Of a DNA stretch of 45,246 nt, positions 8,665-19,602 are shown one piece after another; within the stretch, counting starts at the first letter, position 1; each line of letters opens with the position of its first letter. The stretch comes from an uncultured Clostridium sp. GTDB taxonomy: Bacteria > Bacillota > Clostridia > TANB77 > CAG-508. Both the position numbers and the translations under genes were made by a program. The notes under the pieces were generated by a model that saw only the letters and a list, made by a program, of their open reading frames with translations, did not search any database and was not told the origin of the DNA. Location: positions 1-45,246 of the forward strand of contig CAMUZZ010000007.1 in the NCBI GenBank assembly GCA_947165355.1, read 5' to 3'.

Positions 8665-8774
8665 ATGTTCTAGCCCTCTTTTACTCTACGAATTTTATAC
8701 TGAAATTATATCTTCAAAGCCTCAATCTGTCAAGGTCTTATGTCTTGTGCAAATGCATTTTTATATAAAAAATA

Positions 8775-8799
8775 GAGACTATAATTAACTCATAGTCTC
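8775..8799 (-). terminator. Terminator after the two-component operon
   Basis: An 8-bp perfect stem (GAGACTAT / ATAGTCTC) with a 9-base loop, followed on the minus strand by TATTTTTT. It lies about 60 bases after the histidine kinase stop. The remainder of 8665-8862 shows nothing else I can support apart from the likely promoter zone of the WG gene. Confidence 0.8.
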
Positions 8800-8862
8800 C
8801 AAAAAATATTCTTTTTTAAGTATACACTATATTGTGCTTAAATTATATCTATACAGTCTTTG

Positions 8863-10377
8863 TTATTCTGCTCTATTAAGTTCAAAATAAAACTCAACGC
8901 CATTTTCTTTATTCTGTACACCAAAATCGTTGTTATAATTGTTCATTACGGCCTTTACCAAAGAAAGACCTATTCCAGTTCCACCGTTTTCTCTATTTCT
9001 TGATGTATCTAATTTTGAAAATCTTCCCCAAACTATTTTCATTTCATCTTCTGAAAAATTTTTACCAGTATTAAATACGGCAACTCTTACCTTATCTTTA
9101 CTTGAATTATCTTTATCCATGCATACTTCAATTTTTCTAACGCCATCAATTTCTTGTGAGTATTTAATTGCATTGGTAATATAGTTGGTAACAACTTGCT
9201 CAATATAAAAATCATCAGCATAAACCCATATTGGATTTTCATTCTTTTGTATTACTTCTATGTTTTGCTCTTTTATCATTACGTCACATTTTCTTATCAC
9301 TTCATTTACAAGAGCTACTATATCAAACTTAGAATTGTTAAATTCTCTTTTACCGTATTCAAGTTTCATAAGCTCAAGCAATTGTTTTACAAGCTTATCC
9401 ATTTTATTAGCTTCATCTAAAATTACTTCAGCGTAATACTTTCTTGATTCCTCGTCATCATTTACATTTTCAACCAAGCCTTCAGCATACCCTTGAATAA
9501 GAGCTATTGGAGTTTTTAGTTCGTGCGAAACATCTGAAATAAACTGAGTTCTCATTTCATCTATTTTAGACTTTTCTTTAATGTCTCTTTCTAGTTCATC
9601 ATTGTTTTCTCTAAGCTCATTAATTGTATATTCAAGTTTTTCAGACATTATATTAATACTGTTTCCAAGCTCATCAAATTCATCATTAGAATCACTAGGT
9701 GAATATTTTTTTGAAAAATCCAAATTGGCCATTTTCTTGGCAATATTATTTAGCTCTAAAATAGGATTTGAAAATCTTTTTGTTACAATAGAAACAATAA
9801 TTGCAGCAACTAAAACTGCTATACCTCCTACAACTATAAGCACATTGTTACTAATTTTCAAACTTTCTTTTATTGTAGACATAGATGTACGAATATATAA
9901 CTCCTGACCATTATCTAGCTTGGCCATCAAAACAATATAATTTCTGTTACTTATAGTATCCTTTGCCAATCTTATTATTACATTTTTAGCAGTATATAGT
10001 GTTCTTCCAACTTTTTCGCTTTCATTATGTTCAATTATGCTTTTTAAATCTTTCATCGATTGCATTTCATTATTATTGTTAATAATTGTATTTTTCGTTT
10101 CAGTATCCAGTACTAAAATATCCATGTTATTAGATATTGCTTTATTCTTTATAAAGATTTCAATTTCTTCGGTAGGTTCACCTTTTTGAAATTTATAATT
10201 TATATCATCGTATAATGACTTTGCAACTTCCTTTTTACTGTATATGTAAAACGCCTCTAGAGCAAGATCATTTATTATAATTAGAAATAAAATTGTAACT
10301 ACTATAACAAGGCATAGCGATGCAAATAGCTTAACTCTAATTGAATTGTTTTTATTACTTAGTATCTTCAACTTCAA
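8863..10377 (-). CDS. Sensor histidine kinase
   Basis: 504 residues. Transmembrane helix 1 is near residues 15-37, an extracytoplasmic sensor region of about 140 residues follows, and helix 2 is near 178-198 (VLIVVGGIAVLVAAIIVSIV). Then come a HAMP domain (NPILELNNIAKKMANLDFSKK), a coiled coil, the HisKA phospho-acceptor block FISDVSHELKTPIALIQGYAE, and the HATPase with N box NYITNAIKYS and G box GGTGIGLSLVKAVMNNY. The layout matches VicK/ResE/PhoR-type kinases. The start is a TTG at 10377 that overlaps the response regulator by 23 bases, with AGGAT inside the upstream gene, so the pair is translationally linked. It is the last gene of the surface-protein/SipW operon and is followed by a terminator. 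The signal sensed cannot be read from the sequence. Confidence 0.93.
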   Translation of the reverse strand: MKLKILSNKNNSIRVKLFASLCLVIVVTILFLIIINDLALEAFYIYSKKEVAKSLYDDINYKFQKGEPTEEIEIFIKNKAISNNMDILVLDTETKNTIINNNNEMQSMKDLKSIIEHNESEKVGRTLYTAKNVIIRLAKDTISNRNYIVLMAKLDNGQELYIRTSMSTIKESLKISNNVLIVVGGIAVLVAAIIVSIVTKRFSNPILELNNIAKKMANLDFSKKYSPSDSNDEFDELGNSINIMSEKLEYTINELRENNDELERDIKEKSKIDEMRTQFISDVSHELKTPIALIQGYAEGLVENVNDDEESRKYYAEVILDEANKMDKLVKQLLELMKLEYGKREFNNSKFDIVALVNEVIRKCDVMIKEQNIEVIQKNENPIWVYADDFYIEQVVTNYITNAIKYSQEIDGVRKIEVCMDKDNSSKDKVRVAVFNTGKNFSEDEMKIVWGRFSKLDTSRNRENGGTGIGLSLVKAVMNNYNNDFGVQNKENGVEFYFELNRAE

Positions 10378-11041
10378 ATTTATATCCTACTCCTCTCATG
10401 GTATGAATATATCTTCCTTTTCTGCCAAGTTTATGTCTTATTTTCTTTATGTGACTGTCTATTGTTCTTGAATCTCCATAATAATCATAATTCCAAACAT
10501 TGTTCAGTATTTTATCTCTTGAAAGTGCAATTCCGTTATTGTCTACAAGATACTTAAGTAACTCATATTCTCTTAAACTTAAATCTATTTTTTTAGAATC
10601 AACCTCAACAGTTCTTCCGTCTGCATTTATAACAATTCCACCATAATCTGCAATATTTTTTTCTGATTTTACAGATCTTTTTAAAATGGCATCAACACGA
10701 GCAACCAATATTTTAGGACTGAATGGTTTTGTAATATACTCATCAACACCAAGTTCAAATCCAAATAATTCATCTTGTTCTTCTCCTCTAGCAGTAAGCA
10801 TTACTATTGGAACAGAAGAAACTTGTCGTATTTGTCTTAAAACAGACCATCCGTCTAACTTTGGCATCATAACATCTAGCAAAATTAAGTCCATTTTATT
10901 TTCATGTTCCTCAAATATTTTAAGTGCTTCTTCTCCATCAGCAGCTTCAAATATTTCGTACCCTTTAACTTTTAGAAAATCTTTTATTAATTTTCTCATT
11001 CTAGATTCGTCATCCACCACAAGTATTTTTACATCCGACAT
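10355..11041 (-). CDS. OmpR/PhoB-family response regulator
   Basis: 228 residues from an ATG at 11041 with GGAGGT ten bases upstream; an in-frame TTG 30 bases earlier lacks a site. The receiver domain has the acidic pocket VVDDESRMRK, phospho-acceptor in LILLDVMMPKLDG, the T of VMLTARG and the K of ITKPFSP. The C-terminal winged helix shows LSLREYELLKYLVDN, NVWNYDYYGDSRTIDSHIKKIRHKLG and IHTMRGVGYKFE, typical of OmpR-type DNA binders. It follows the SipW-type peptidase by 30 bases and overlaps its partner kinase. Being co-transcribed with the surface protein suggests that it regulates that operon, which is inference. Confidence 0.95.
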   Translation of the reverse strand: MSDVKILVVDDESRMRKLIKDFLKVKGYEIFEAADGEEALKIFEEHENKMDLILLDVMMPKLDGWSVLRQIRQVSSVPIVMLTARGEEQDELFGFELGVDEYITKPFSPKILVARVDAILKRSVKSEKNIADYGGIVINADGRTVEVDSKKIDLSLREYELLKYLVDNNGIALSRDKILNNVWNYDYYGDSRTIDSHIKKIRHKLGRKGRYIHTMRGVGYKFEVEDTK

Positions 11042-11071
11042 AAAAAAATATACCTCCAGATTTTTTATCAA

Positions 11072-11641
11072 TTATGCATTTTTATTATTTTGATTTTCTC
11101 TCTTCTGATCTTCTATTTTTTCATTAGTTTTGTCTTCATTTTTTTGTTTTTCTTTCTTTTCTTTTTTCGAATCGTCTCCGAACAAAAGTCCAAATATAAA
11201 CAATATTATTATTCCAATGCCACAAACAATTTTTCCTTTTGTTGTTTGAATTTTGCTTATAATATAACCTACTTTAGGAATTGAATACACAGTTTTTCCT
11301 AAGTACTCTCTTGACGAAACAAGGTTTGTATCGTTTTGATCATTTGCATCACCTTTTGTAACAAAACCTTTGTCTGTTACCTCAACAACTCTATGTGTGG
11401 CCCTTGATTTTGATCCAGTTGAGAATGCTATAATATCATCAGCTTTAATTTCATTGTATTTAACATTTTTATCAACAAAACATACACTTCCAGTCATAAT
11501 AGCTGGCTCCATAGAACCAGATTTAACTACAAATGGCTCTATTCCTATAAAAAATAGTACTATTATTGTAATACCTAAAAGTATAATCAAAGTTATTAAA
11601 ATATTAATAATAATTTTTAAAATTTTTGAAAAAATATTCAT
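11072..11641 (-). CDS. sipW: SipW-type (ER/archaeal-type) signal peptidase I
   Basis: 189 residues. The first transmembrane helix (about residues 10-36) is followed directly by the catalytic serine motif VVKSGSMEPAIMTG. The second catalytic block is RATHRVVEV, with His in place of the usual bacterial Lys, which marks the Ser-His ER/SipW class rather than the Ser-Lys class. GFVTKGDANDQND is the conserved aspartate region. A second helix (VCGIGIIILFIFGLLFG) and a highly charged K/E/N cytoplasmic tail end the protein. The ATG at 11641 has AGGTGG eight bases upstream; the GTG at 11653 overlaps that site. SipW enzymes process biofilm matrix proteins such as TasA and are encoded next to their substrates; here the upstream neighbour, 36 bases away, has a matching signal region. 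Confidence 0.9.
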   Translation of the reverse strand: MNIFSKILKIIINILITLIILLGITIIVLFFIGIEPFVVKSGSMEPAIMTGSVCFVDKNVKYNEIKADDIIAFSTGSKSRATHRVVEVTDKGFVTKGDANDQNDTNLVSSREYLGKTVYSIPKVGYIISKIQTTKGKIVCGIGIIILFIFGLLFGDDSKKEKKEKQKNEDKTNEKIEDQKRENQNNKNA

Positions 11642-11677
11642 TACATATACCACCTTTTTACATTTCTTTTGTATTTT

Positions 11678-12796
11678 TTATTCTTCATCTTTTCTTTTTT
11701 CTCTATATATTAATAACATAACAATTACTAAACACACTGAAGATGAAATAAAAGTACACATTGCTGTATCAAACTTAGTATCTCCAGTTTTTGGTCCTTT
11801 TCCAGGCTCAATTTCATCTTCTGAAAGGAATTCCCAATTAATATTACATCCAACCGCAGCATATTCATTCTTTAATTCTGCTGGAATTTTAATTATAAAC
11901 GTTAAATCTTTTTCTTCTCCTGGATTAAATTTTCCTAAAGATAAAAATGCAACATCTAACAAAGTTCCTTCAAATATAGTGTTTCCGCTCTCATCTTTTA
12001 TTTGAAAACTTATTAATTTTAATAACTCTTCTGCTTTTTGAGACGCTTTTCCTTCGCTAATTTTTAGAAAATACTCTGTTTTATTCTTCTTTAAATTCTT
12101 AATTTTAACAGTCTCTTCAAGGGTATCACCTGGCATAGTATTGTCTAGCTCACTAAACAAATCGGTTTCAAGATCAAGACTATTTTTACTATACACAACA
12201 TTTACGTTGCTTAAAAAATTATCAGAAACATAACTTGACGATTTTATACACTTTTGTATTTCTTCATTTTTCCATGGATTTTCACTTGAAAAATCTGGTT
12301 CAAAATTTTTAGCTTGAATAGCCTCCGCATAAATTGATACAAGAATAGTTTTATCGCTACCAACTTCTATATTATCAGGTATTTTTAGATTTTTGAATAT
12401 ATCTACTTTTTTTCCTTTTCCTAAAGCAGATTTATAATAATAAAAATCTCCTTGTTTGTACCATCCTGGTAATAAATCATCAACTTTGCAAAGCTCTTGA
12501 TTTTCATCATCATCTTCAATAAGAACTTTTGCCCTTACATAACAGTCATCGCCTAAGTTTTTAATTCTTGGAATATATGAAATTTTTTCACCTGGCATAA
12601 CTTTTCTGTTTTGATCATTATATATATCCTCTGTGTTCTGAGAATCTTTACTATAAATGTCTAATTCAATATTTACAATACCTGTAGAAAATGAAGACGC
12701 AATTATTTCTTCAGTTGATAATGCATAAATACCAGAAATATTCATTACTATTACAAGCATAATTGCTATGGCAATTAGCAACTTTTTTCTAAGCAT
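11678..12796 (-). CDS. Predicted SipW substrate, surface protein with C-terminal sorting-like signal
   Basis: 372 residues. The N-terminus is a signal peptide (KKLLIAIAIMLVIVMNISGI) with YALSTEEIIASSFSTGIVNIEL after it, resembling the TasA/camelysin pattern in which an F.TG.V.I strand follows the SipW cleavage site. Two beta-rich, acidic domains follow, each opening with a similar phrase (MPGEKISYIPRIKNLGDDC near 67 and MPGDTLEETVKIKNLKKNK near 225). The C-terminus has GPKTGD, then a hydrophobic helix (FISSSVCLVIVMLLIY) and REKRKDEE, the three-part layout of a sortase signal, but with G where LPXTG has L. AAGGAGG lies seven bases before the ATG. It is first in the operon with sipW and the two-component pair. 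Cell-wall anchoring is plausible but depends on a sortase accepting GPKTG. Confidence 0.78.
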   Translation of the reverse strand: MLRKKLLIAIAIMLVIVMNISGIYALSTEEIIASSFSTGIVNIELDIYSKDSQNTEDIYNDQNRKVMPGEKISYIPRIKNLGDDCYVRAKVLIEDDDENQELCKVDDLLPGWYKQGDFYYYKSALGKGKKVDIFKNLKIPDNIEVGSDKTILVSIYAEAIQAKNFEPDFSSENPWKNEEIQKCIKSSSYVSDNFLSNVNVVYSKNSLDLETDLFSELDNTMPGDTLEETVKIKNLKKNKTEYFLKISEGKASQKAEELLKLISFQIKDESGNTIFEGTLLDVAFLSLGKFNPGEEKDLTFIIKIPAELKNEYAAVGCNINWEFLSEDEIEPGKGPKTGDTKFDTAMCTFISSSVCLVIVMLLIYREKRKDEE

Positions 12797-12838
12797 TAAA
12801 AAGCCTCCTTCTTTTGTTTTAAATAATCATTTTCTCAT

Positions 12839-12867
12839 AATATATCACACCGTAATTTTATATTCAA
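12839..12867 (-). promoter_or_regulatory. Promoter of the surface-protein/sipW/two-component operon
   Basis: TTGAAT (12862-12867), a 17-base spacer and TATATT (12839-12844) on the minus strand, about 45 bases before the ATG at 12796. Confidence 0.65.
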
Positions 12868-12898
12868 TAAAATAAAAAAAAAAGCATTGAATAATTTT

Positions 12899-12950
12899 AA
12901 AATGAACCCTCATTATTAAGCTTATTTGCCTAATAGCGAGAGTTCATTTT
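12899..12950 (-). terminator. Terminator after groEL
   Basis: A long interrupted hairpin: AAAATGAAC at the base pairs with GTTCATTTT, and further pairing continues through CTATTA / TAATAA-type arms. It lies 26 bases past the groEL stop. The T/A-rich flanks on both sides could let it act in either direction. Confidence 0.7.
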
Positions 12951-12975
12951 TACTATCTAATGTCTTTTAAAATTT

Positions 12976-14951
<1,976 letters not shown>

Positions 14952-14981
14952 TTATTCTCAGTAATATGTTATATTACCAAA

Positions 14982-15020
14982 AAATTATTAGCAGTCTTTT
15001 ATATAGACTGCTAATAATTT
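14982..15020. promoter_or_regulatory. CIRCE-type HrcA operator of groESL, variant sequence
   Basis: A perfect 15-base inverted repeat with a 9-base spacer (14982-14996 and 15006-15020). The core 14988-15014 reads TTAGCAGTC-N9-GACTGCTAA, against the CIRCE consensus TTAGCACTC-N9-GAGTGCTAA. The only difference is one base per arm, changed symmetrically so that dyad symmetry is kept. It begins at the -10 of the groES promoter, where HrcA repressor sites are expected. Because T residues follow on the minus strand, it could also fold as an RNA hairpin. Confidence 0.85.
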
Positions 15021-15044
15021 ATACCTATATTACTTAAAAGTCAA
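15018..15044 (-). promoter_or_regulatory. groESL promoter
   Basis: TTGACT (15039-15044) and TATAAA (15018-15023) on the minus strand. The spacer is 15 bases by that reading, or 17 if TAAATT is taken as the -10. The -10 abuts the CIRCE-like operator. Confidence 0.6.
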
Positions 15045-15101
15045 TAGTATTTTTTTATTTCTTTATGTTTGCTTTTACTCATACCTTATAAAAAGCAAAG
15101 A

Positions 15102-15130
15102 GGTGACACAATCTTTTAAACTGTGTCACC
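15102..15130 (-). terminator. Terminator after the small cupin gene
   Basis: A 9-bp perfect stem, GGTGACACA / TGTGTCACC, with an 11-base loop, followed on the minus strand by TCTTTGCTTTTT. It starts 13 bases after the stop of the gene at 15144. Confidence 0.8.
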
Positions 15131-15143
15131 AAAATAAGTACTT

Positions 15144-15473
15144 TTACCACCATTTAACTGATTTTACAACCAACCAACTGTCTGTGGAAGTATTTTCAAG
15201 GAAATGTCCTCTACCCATTCGGCACTCCTCAGAAATAATTTCTCCACTCTCGTTCTTATGATCCAAAACAATGTATGCTTCGTTGTCTTTGTCATGGATA
15301 TGATAACCAATCCTTGACAAAGGAGCAATAAGTAAGGTGGCTTCTTTTCTTCCCTCGATATCGAGCTGCGGAATAATTAGAACCCGACCAAACTCAACTT
15401 TTTTTGGATCAAGATCTGTGGCCTCGTGAAACTTGTTAATTTCGTGCGGCTTTCTGGTACCTGCTTCCTTCAT
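15144..15473 (-). CDS. Small cupin-like protein, probably acquired
   Basis: 109 residues from an ATG at 15473 with AGGAGG six bases upstream. An in-frame extension to 15578 exists but covers the promoter and leader, so I do not use it. The core matches cupin motif 1 (GYHIHDKDNEAYIVL, i.e. HxHx4E) and motif 2 (MGRGHFLENTS, i.e. GxGHx3N), so a metal-binding small beta-barrel is likely; the substrate is unknown. The DNA is visibly richer in G+C than its neighbours (24 of 60 bases in 15181-15240 by hand count). The gene has its own promoter and terminator and sits alone between groESL and pyrG. It resembles in style the small genes at 22560, 35716 and 36147. Confidence 0.7.
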   Translation of the reverse strand: MKEAGTRKPHEINKFHEATDLDPKKVEFGRVLIIPQLDIEGRKEATLLIAPLSRIGYHIHDKDNEAYIVLDHKNESGEIISEECRMGRGHFLENTSTDSWLVVKSVKWW

Positions 15474-15566
15474 TAATGTCCTCCTAAAATTAGACAAAAC
15501 ATTTTCGACCCTTGAGCATAAGGCCTCTCGGATTATTACATTTGGCGCTCTACCAAACTGCCGCTT

Positions 15567-15595
15567 ATTATACCACATATAAAAAATAAAATCCA
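15567..15595 (-). promoter_or_regulatory. Promoter of the small cupin gene, extended -10
   Basis: On the minus strand TGG precedes TATAAT (15567-15572), giving an extended -10; a weak TGGATT (15590-15595) stands 17 bases upstream. About 90 bases of relatively G+C-rich leader separate it from the ATG at 15473. Confidence 0.6.
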
Positions 15596-15604
15596 GTTTT
15601 ATGT

Positions 15605-17324
<1,720 letters not shown>

Positions 17325-17334
17325 TATGATAAGA

Positions 17335-17363
17335 ATTTTAGCACACAATTTTTTTTAAAGCAA
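17335..17363 (-). promoter_or_regulatory. Promoter of pyrG
   Basis: TTGCTT (17358-17363), 17 bases, TAAAAT (17335-17340), with TGC immediately before the -10 (extended -10) on the minus strand. It lies wholly in the short gap between the upstream stop codon and the leader hairpin; predicted start about 17327-17328. Confidence 0.65.
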
Positions 17364-17370
17364 GTATTTT

Positions 17371-18036
17371 TTATATTTTTTCTACGATATCTCCTTGCTT
17401 TTTGTAAATACTGTTTTCCTTTATAACACCTCTTACAGATGAAAGAGGATAAATGTTTGTTTTTCTTCCAACTACACTTCCTGGATTTAGAACAGAACCA
17501 CATCCAACTTCTACATTATCTCCAACCATACAACCAAATTTTTTCAAACCTGTTTCTATGCTCTCGTTTCCATTTTTAACAACAACTAAGGTTTCATCTG
17601 ATTTCACGTTTGAGGTAATAGATCCTGCTCCCATATGAGCTTTGTATCCTAAAATGGAATCCCCTACATAATTGTAATGTGGAGCTTTAGCATTGTTAAA
17701 AAATATTGAATTCTTTACTTCTGTCGAATTTCCTACAACTGTATTCTCTCCAATAATAGCTGAGCCTCTTATAAATGCACAATGTCTTATTTCTGCATTT
17801 TTACCAATAATTGCTGGTCCTCCAATAAAAGCTGTTGGAGCAACTGTAGCAGACTTTGCAATCCACACATTCTCCCCAACTTTGTTATATTCGTCCAAAT
17901 TTAAGCTTTCTCCCAATTTAACTATAAATTCTTTTATTTTTGGTAATACTTCCCAAGGATATTCGCATCCTCTAAATATCTCCTTAGCAATCGTTTCATC
18001 TAAATTGTATAAATTTTCTATTTTACATTCTTCCAT
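17371..18036 (-). CDS. Left-handed beta-helix protein (GlmU C-domain-like hexapeptide repeat)
   Basis: 221 residues. A short helical N-terminus (residues 1-50) precedes hexapeptide repeats with the (I/V/L)-G-x4 rhythm: VWIAKSATVAPTAFIGGPAIIGKNAEIRHCAF, SAIIGENTVVGNSTEVKNSIF, then GDNVEVGCGSVLNPGSVVGRKTNIYP. The segment APHYNYVGDSILGYKAHMGAGS is like the acetyl-CoA site of GlmU-type acetyltransferases. There is no nucleotidyltransferase domain, so it is not a complete GlmU; a sugar or nucleotide-sugar acyltransferase is the best guess. GGAGG lies seven bases before the ATG. It has its own promoter at 18060-18088 and is followed directly by the pyrG promoter and hairpin. Confidence 0.8.
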   Translation of the reverse strand: MEECKIENLYNLDETIAKEIFRGCEYPWEVLPKIKEFIVKLGESLNLDEYNKVGENVWIAKSATVAPTAFIGGPAIIGKNAEIRHCAFIRGSAIIGENTVVGNSTEVKNSIFFNNAKAPHYNYVGDSILGYKAHMGAGSITSNVKSDETLVVVKNGNESIETGLKKFGCMVGDNVEVGCGSVLNPGSVVGRKTNIYPLSSVRGVIKENSIYKKQGDIVEKI

Positions 18037-18059
18037 ATTTTTTCCTCCATTACGTTCAT

Positions 18060-18088
18060 AGTTTATTACATAGCATTCATAAAGTCAA
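18060..18088 (-). promoter_or_regulatory. Promoter of the beta-helix protein gene
   Basis: TTGACT (18083-18088), 17-base spacer, TAAACT (18060-18065), minus strand. It abuts the structured element beginning at 18101. Confidence 0.6.
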
Positions 18089-18100
18089 ACGAATTTTGAA

Positions 18101-18323
18101 GACGCTTCAAAATATCTTAATCATTACGCAGATATGTAAAAAGTATATACATAAAAATAGCGAACCTTACTGGTCGCATTTGTTATTAGAGTTGCATCTT
18201 TATTTTAGGTAAATGATTTAAGAAATGTTACGGTTATTTACACATGCTCCCAAACTGCGCGGTTCTTTATTTTTATGTATATACTTTTTACTTTGCAATT
18301 AATTTGAAATATTTTGAAGTGTC
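18101..18323. ncRNA. Structured intergenic element, copy 1 (candidate novel RNA)
   Basis: In the 364-base gap between divergent genes. Outer arms 18101-18115 and 18309-18323 pair over 15 bp with one G.U if read on the plus strand. An internal loop follows, then a perfect 24-bp stem (18136-18159 with 18268-18291), a 2x2 loop, GAACC/GGTTC (18162-18166 with 18261-18265), a conserved asymmetric loop and GCAT/ATGC (18176-18179 with 18244-18247). The apical part is about 60 AT-rich bases. The blocks 18161-18179 and 18242-18270 are identical in copy 2 at 25634-25849, while the arm sequences differ and remain self-complementary. I do not recognise a known RNA family. The single wobble weakly favours plus-strand transcription. 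Confidence 0.7.
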
Positions 18324-18336
18324 CGAAAAATTCTTA

Positions 18337-18365
18337 TTTACAAATGGCTCTTATTAATATAAAAT
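18337..18365 (+). promoter_or_regulatory. Promoter of tsaE-tsaB-rimI
   Basis: TTTACA (18337-18342), 17-base spacer, TAAAAT (18360-18365), about 35 bases before the ATG at 18401. It starts 13 bases after the structured element ends. Confidence 0.65.
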
Positions 18366-18400
18366 ACAGATAGAATATTTAATATAAAAAGGGTGAAAAT

Positions 18401-18850
18401 ATGTATACTTTTGTTTCAAAATCAGAAGATGAAACCATAGAATTTGCAAAAAGTTTAGCTAGTAAGCTTTCTGCAGGAGATATTGTTGTACTAACTGGTG
18501 AATTAGGTGCTGGAAAAACAAAATTTGTAGAAGGATTTTTAACACACTTCGGTCTACAAAACGAAATATCAAGTCCTACTTTCACAATTGTTAATGAATA
18601 TATATCTGAAAATAATACAAATATATATCATTTCGATGTATATAGATTAGCAGATGTAGATGAATTCTATGCTATGGGTGGCGAAGAATATTTTGAAAAA
18701 GGAATATGTTTAATTGAATGGGGTGAAATTATAAAAGAAGCCCTACCTTCAAGCTATTTACATATTACAATAGACAAAGATGAAACAAACGAAAATAACA
18801 GAATAATAAAAATTGATTCTGTCGGAAATAAATATAATGGATTATTCTAA
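18401..18850 (+). CDS. tsaE: tRNA threonylcarbamoyladenosine biosynthesis ATPase TsaE
   Basis: 149 residues. The small P-loop ATPase that works with TsaB and TsaD to make t6A37 on tRNAs reading ANN codons. It has Walker A GELGAGKTKFVEGF, the family block ISSPTFTIVNEY, the strand IYHFDVYRL and GICLIEWGE near the C-terminus. A GGGTG site lies six to seven bases before the ATG. First gene of the plus-strand operon; tsaB starts 21 bases after the stop. tsaD, often close by, is not in this window. Confidence 0.95.
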   Translation: MYTFVSKSEDETIEFAKSLASKLSAGDIVVLTGELGAGKTKFVEGFLTHFGLQNEISSPTFTIVNEYISENNTNIYHFDVYRLADVDEFYAMGGEEYFEKGICLIEWGEIIKEALPSSYLHITIDKDETNENNRIIKIDSVGNKYNGLF

Positions 18851-18871
18851 AAAGAGAGGATGAACTTTAGA

Positions 18872-19564
18872 ATGAAAATCTTAGCAGTAGATACATCTTC
18901 TAAAATATGTACTGTTTCTATTTTAGAAGATAATAATGTAATACTTGAAAAACATACAGATGATGAAAAAACTCATTCACAAAATCTAATGCCTTTAATC
19001 GATGAAGTTTTTAAAGAAACAAATTTATCATTAGACGACATAGACTTACTTGCATGTTCACAAGGACCTGGATCATTTACCGGTATTAGAATTGGTTTAG
19101 CTACAATAAAAGCCTTCGCAGACAGCAAAAATATTCCAACTGTTGGTGTTACTTCATTAGAAAGCTTAGCATACAACATACAATCTACAGGACTAATAGT
19201 ATCGTTAATTGACGCAAAAAACGAAAATGTGTATTACTCTATGTTTTGCAACAATGGAACCGAATATTCACAAATTGGAGATTATAAAGCAGATTCAATA
19301 CACAAAATATTAGATGAATTATTAATATACGATGATAAACTACTTTTTGTTGGTGATGCATCAAAAATATATCATGATGAAATACAAAAATACATTACAA
19401 ATTGTGAATTTGCAAATGATGATCAAAATGTTCAAACAAGCATTAGCGTTGGCAAATCTGCATATGCCAAATACCAAAAAGGACAATATGGAGATTCCAA
19501 TTCCCTACTTCCAATTTATTTAAAAAAATCACAAGCTGAAAGAGCCTTAGATGGTGAAAAATAA
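18872..19564 (+). CDS. tsaB: tRNA threonylcarbamoyladenosine biosynthesis protein TsaB
   Basis: 230 residues from the ATG at 18872 (MKILAVDTSSKICTVSIL). The ATG four codons earlier is too close to the AGAGGA site, whereas 18872 is spaced about ten bases. It is an ASKHA-fold pseudo-enzyme that scaffolds TsaD. HSQNLMPLIDEVFKE, the signature ACSQGPGSFTGIRIGLATIKAFA and GVTSLESLAYN are as in the family, and IVSLIDAKNENVYYSMF is the second-lobe strand. Central gene of tsaE-tsaB-rimI, 38 bases before rimI. Confidence 0.95.
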   Translation: MKILAVDTSSKICTVSILEDNNVILEKHTDDEKTHSQNLMPLIDEVFKETNLSLDDIDLLACSQGPGSFTGIRIGLATIKAFADSKNIPTVGVTSLESLAYNIQSTGLIVSLIDAKNENVYYSMFCNNGTEYSQIGDYKADSIHKILDELLIYDDKLLFVGDASKIYHDEIQKYITNCEFANDDQNVQTSISVGKSAYAKYQKGQYGDSNSLLPIYLKKSQAERALDGEK

Positions 19565-19602
19565 AAACGGTATATTAAATTTAAAATAAATGGAGAAACT
19601 AT

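Noticed and set aside
15480-15570. tRNA-like sequence on the minus strand (GCGGCAGTTTGGTAGAGC... GGGTCGAAA)
   Set aside because: The D-arm and T-arm snatches are present, but I could not build acceptor and anticodon stems or a 3' CCA end. It reads better as the leader of the cupin gene.
18138-18289. MITE or insertion-sequence remnant with terminal inverted repeats
   Set aside because: The inverted arms differ between the two copies while staying complementary, no target duplications are visible, and no transposase fragment lies inside.
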